Assembly: GCA_021845325.1 (NCBI GenBank)
Contig: JAKBRR010000114.1
Span: 1-6,259, forward strand
DNA from: Thermoplasmata archaeon
Lineage (GTDB): Archaea > Thermoplasmatota > Thermoplasmata > Thermoplasmatales > Thermoplasmataceae
Direction of reading: 5' to 3'
DNA: 6,259 nt
The notes under the pieces were generated by a model. The model was not told where the DNA came from. It searched no databases and saw nothing but the letters and a program-made list of their open reading frames with translations. This document shows positions 5,325 to 6,259 of this stretch, one piece after another (within the stretch, counting starts at the first letter, position 1; every line of letters begins with the position of its first letter). Made by a program: the position numbers and the translations under genes.

Positions 5325-5614
5325 GATCTGCTCTCCCTTAGGATGTCTTCACTCTCCTTTAATTTCTTGGTCACAAGTTTTCCATTTTCAGTAAGATGCA
5401 AAACCGTTCTGGGAGGATATTTTGAATTATCGATCTCCTCCCTTATTGACCCTAGTTCCTTAGCCTTCCTTATGGATGGATACATAATGTTCGGATAAAT
5501 GTCTGAATCTTCAACAATTGACTGGACATTGGTCGGTGGAATATCATTTAGATAAACCAGCAAACGAATCAGCCCTGATTGCTTCTCAAATATTTTTATC
5601 GGGTTGTCAGTCAA
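5321..5614 (-). CDS. Winged helix-turn-helix transcriptional regulator, paralogue of 237-551
   Basis: A 97-residue one-domain DNA-binding protein. After EKQSGLIRLL (10-19) comes a helix-turn-helix region around residues 27-52 with SIRKAKELG as the recognition-helix end, a wing with ID...KYPPRTVLHLTENGK (about 61-79) and a charged C-terminal helix. The same signature set appears in the protein at 237-551. The only reasonable start is TTG 5614; upstream in frame there is no ATG, GTG or TTG near enough, and no ribosome site is seen, so it may be leaderless. Being the first gene of the minus-strand cluster, it is the natural candidate to autoregulate the cluster. It overlaps the membrane-protein gene in ATGA. 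Its 3' end is duplicated at 5023-5060. Confidence 0.75.
   Translation of the reverse strand: MTDNPIKIFEKQSGLIRLLVYLNDIPPTNVQSIVEDSDIYPNIMYPSIRKAKELGSIREEIDNSKYPPRTVLHLTENGKLVTKKLKESEDILRESRS
5346..5383. repeat. Direct repeat copy 2 (38 bp), inside the intact winged-helix gene
   Basis: Partner of 5023-5060, offset by 323 bp, in the intact regulator gene. The two copies bracket the membrane-protein gene, so recombination between them would delete it and rejoin the regulator end to the zinc-finger region. Confidence 0.8.
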
Positions 5615-5798
5615 TATGCATGATGTACGCTTTTTGAGAACATAATTCTTTTGGGTTGCTGATCATCCAGAACTTTTCAGATGTAAAAACTTGTTTGTTA
5701 GAATGAAGCTGGAAGAAACATAGATCGCAGTTTGTGGGAATATTTCAGGAAAGAGAAGGATTGTTCGAAACTGTGCAGATGGTATAATATGGATCACA

Positions 5799-5871
5799 TG
5801 GGGCTGCCCGGATTTGGACCGGAGTCTCAGGCTCCCAAAGCCCGTAGGATACCAAGCTACCCCACAGCCCC
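5799..5871 (-). tRNA. tRNA-Pro, anticodon TGG
   Basis: The minus strand reads as a 73-nt cloverleaf. The acceptor stem GGGGCTG/CAGCCCC is fully paired (5871-5865 with 5806-5800). The D arm contains GG in the loop, the anticodon stem is CGGGC/GCCTG and the loop TTTGGGA holds TGG. The T arm TCCGG/CCGGG has the loop TCCAAAT, and the discriminator is A at 5799. CCA is not encoded, as is usual in archaea, and there is no intron. TGG reads CCN proline codons by wobble. The T loop has C where the normally invariant U55 stands. The gene is downstream of the cytidine deaminase gene on the same strand but has its own promoter. Confidence 0.93.
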
Positions 5872-5897
5872 ATGAGAATTGGTAGAGTGCAATCACA

Positions 5898-5909
5898 TTA
5901 AAAAATTAA
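5898..5909 (-). promoter_or_regulatory. TATA box for tRNA-Pro
   Basis: TTAATTTTTTAA on the minus strand lies 27-38 bases upstream of the mature tRNA 5' end. That fits an archaeal TATA box with a transcription start a few bases before the tRNA. It sits in the short gap after the cytidine deaminase stop codon. Confidence 0.6.
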
Positions 5910-5919
5910 CGCACCCCGT

Positions 5920-6249
5920 TTAAAGGGAAGGTTCCTTGTATTTGTAAGGCAGGAGATCCCTCATCAATAATTTTCTAAGGCCATCTTCGGTCATTATTAT
6001 GACTTTCGCCTCAGAATCGTAATCTGTGATCATCTCGCGGCACATTCCGCATGGGGATACAACCTGGTAATCAGGCCTGCCATTTTTCTCATTAGGGTGT
6101 TTTACTGCAACAATTGTATCAAGGCGGGTATGACCTGCCATTATGGCATTGGCCATTGCTATAGGCTCTGCACATATTGAAATTCTTCCAACAGTTGCAT
6201 CAAAATGTATCGAAGTAAAGATCGTCCCGTCAGCGGTTCTCAAAGCTGC
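5920..6249 (-). CDS. Cytidine deaminase family protein, N-terminus missing
   Basis: The visible 109 residues carry the zinc-dependent cytidine deaminase signature: CAE (Cys ligand plus catalytic proton-shuttling Glu, codons at 6174-6166) and PCGMCRE with the other two Cys ligands. These follow an AALRTADGTIF segment that matches the usual GAALxTxDGxxF of the family. The C-terminus has LMRDLLPYKY, like the xELLP end of cytidine and blasticidin-S deaminases. The likely reaction is hydrolytic deamination of cytidine/deoxycytidine to uridine in pyrimidine salvage, in the cytoplasm. Perhaps 25 N-terminal residues are missing by comparison with the usual 125-140. The frame stays open to 6258, but 6250-6259 looks like sequencing adapter, so only residues up to 6249 are trusted. 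A blasticidin-S deaminase-like substrate is possible but less likely. Confidence 0.88.
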   Translation of the reverse strand, partial: AALRTADGTIFTSIHFDATVGRISICAEPIAMANAIMAGHTRLDTIVAVKHPNEKNGRPDYQVVSPCGMCREMITDYDSEAKVIIMTEDGLRKLLMRDLLPYKYKEPSL

Positions 6250-6259
6250 AGATCGGAAG
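6250..6259. other. Probable Illumina adapter remnant at contig end
   Basis: The last ten bases are AGATCGGAAG, exactly the first ten of the Illumina TruSeq adapter; read on the minus strand they end in TTCCGATCT. Where a GAAL-like sequence is expected in the deaminase, the frame reads F-R-S before A-A-L, so the Arg-Ser pair is probably artificial. Confidence 0.75.

Noticed and set aside
5799..5822. Attachment-site copy of the tRNA-Pro 3' end elsewhere in the window
   Set aside because: I searched for the T-arm/acceptor sequence on both strands and found only the tRNA itself.
5663..5896. 77-residue minus-strand frame at 5663-5896
   Set aside because: It covers the whole tRNA-Pro gene, so it is not a real coding region; the 5615-5798 gap shows no other gene.
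1..6259. CRISPR array or other regularly spaced repeats
   Set aside because: The only repeats seen are a two-copy 38-bp direct repeat and isolated inverted repeats; nothing is regularly spaced.

Overview
The window looks archaeal, most likely from the Thermoplasmata, though lineage is an inference. Arg is mostly AGA/AGG and Ile is often ATA. Shine-Dalgarno motifs such as GGAGGTGA occur, the tRNA-Pro gene has no encoded CCA, and TATA-box promoters are visible. The last ten bases (AGATCGGAAG) equal the start of the Illumina adapter, so the right edge is probably a raw contig end from short-read assembly.

Layout. (1) At 1-263 (+) are the tail of an unknown gene and a small unknown gene. (2) A winged-helix regulator (237-551, -) is divergent from a D12-class DNA adenine methyltransferase (603-1379, +). 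(3) The gap 1380-1632 holds a strong TATA-like palindrome, a micro-ORF at leaderless spacing, and a 113-bp MITE-like element with near-perfect terminal inverted repeats and a 4-bp direct repeat AATC. (4) From 5614 down to 1633, all on the minus strand, runs an accessory cluster: a second winged-helix protein, a two-helix membrane protein overlapping it by ATGA, a small fragment that repeats the 3' end of the winged-helix gene, a C2HC zinc-finger frame with no normal start codon, a 97-residue helical protein, a GHKL (Hsp90/MORC-type) ATPase overlapping it, and a radical SAM protein. (5) A tRNA-Pro(TGG) gene with its promoter and a cytidine deaminase, both minus strand, look like ordinary chromosome.

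The cluster is more AT-rich than its flanks in the lines I counted, carries two related winged-helix genes at its ends, contains duplicated and broken pieces, abuts the 3' end of a tRNA gene and contains a MITE-like insertion. It reads as a transferred accessory or defence-like island. The core is the translationally coupled pair (97-residue helical protein plus GHKL ATPase), with the radical SAM protein downstream and the methyltransferase nearby. GHKL ATPases of MutL/MORC type are known companions of restriction-modification genes, which makes a DNA- or nucleoprotein-targeting defence role plausible but unproven. No integrase, nuclease domain, CRISPR array or attachment-site copy was found.
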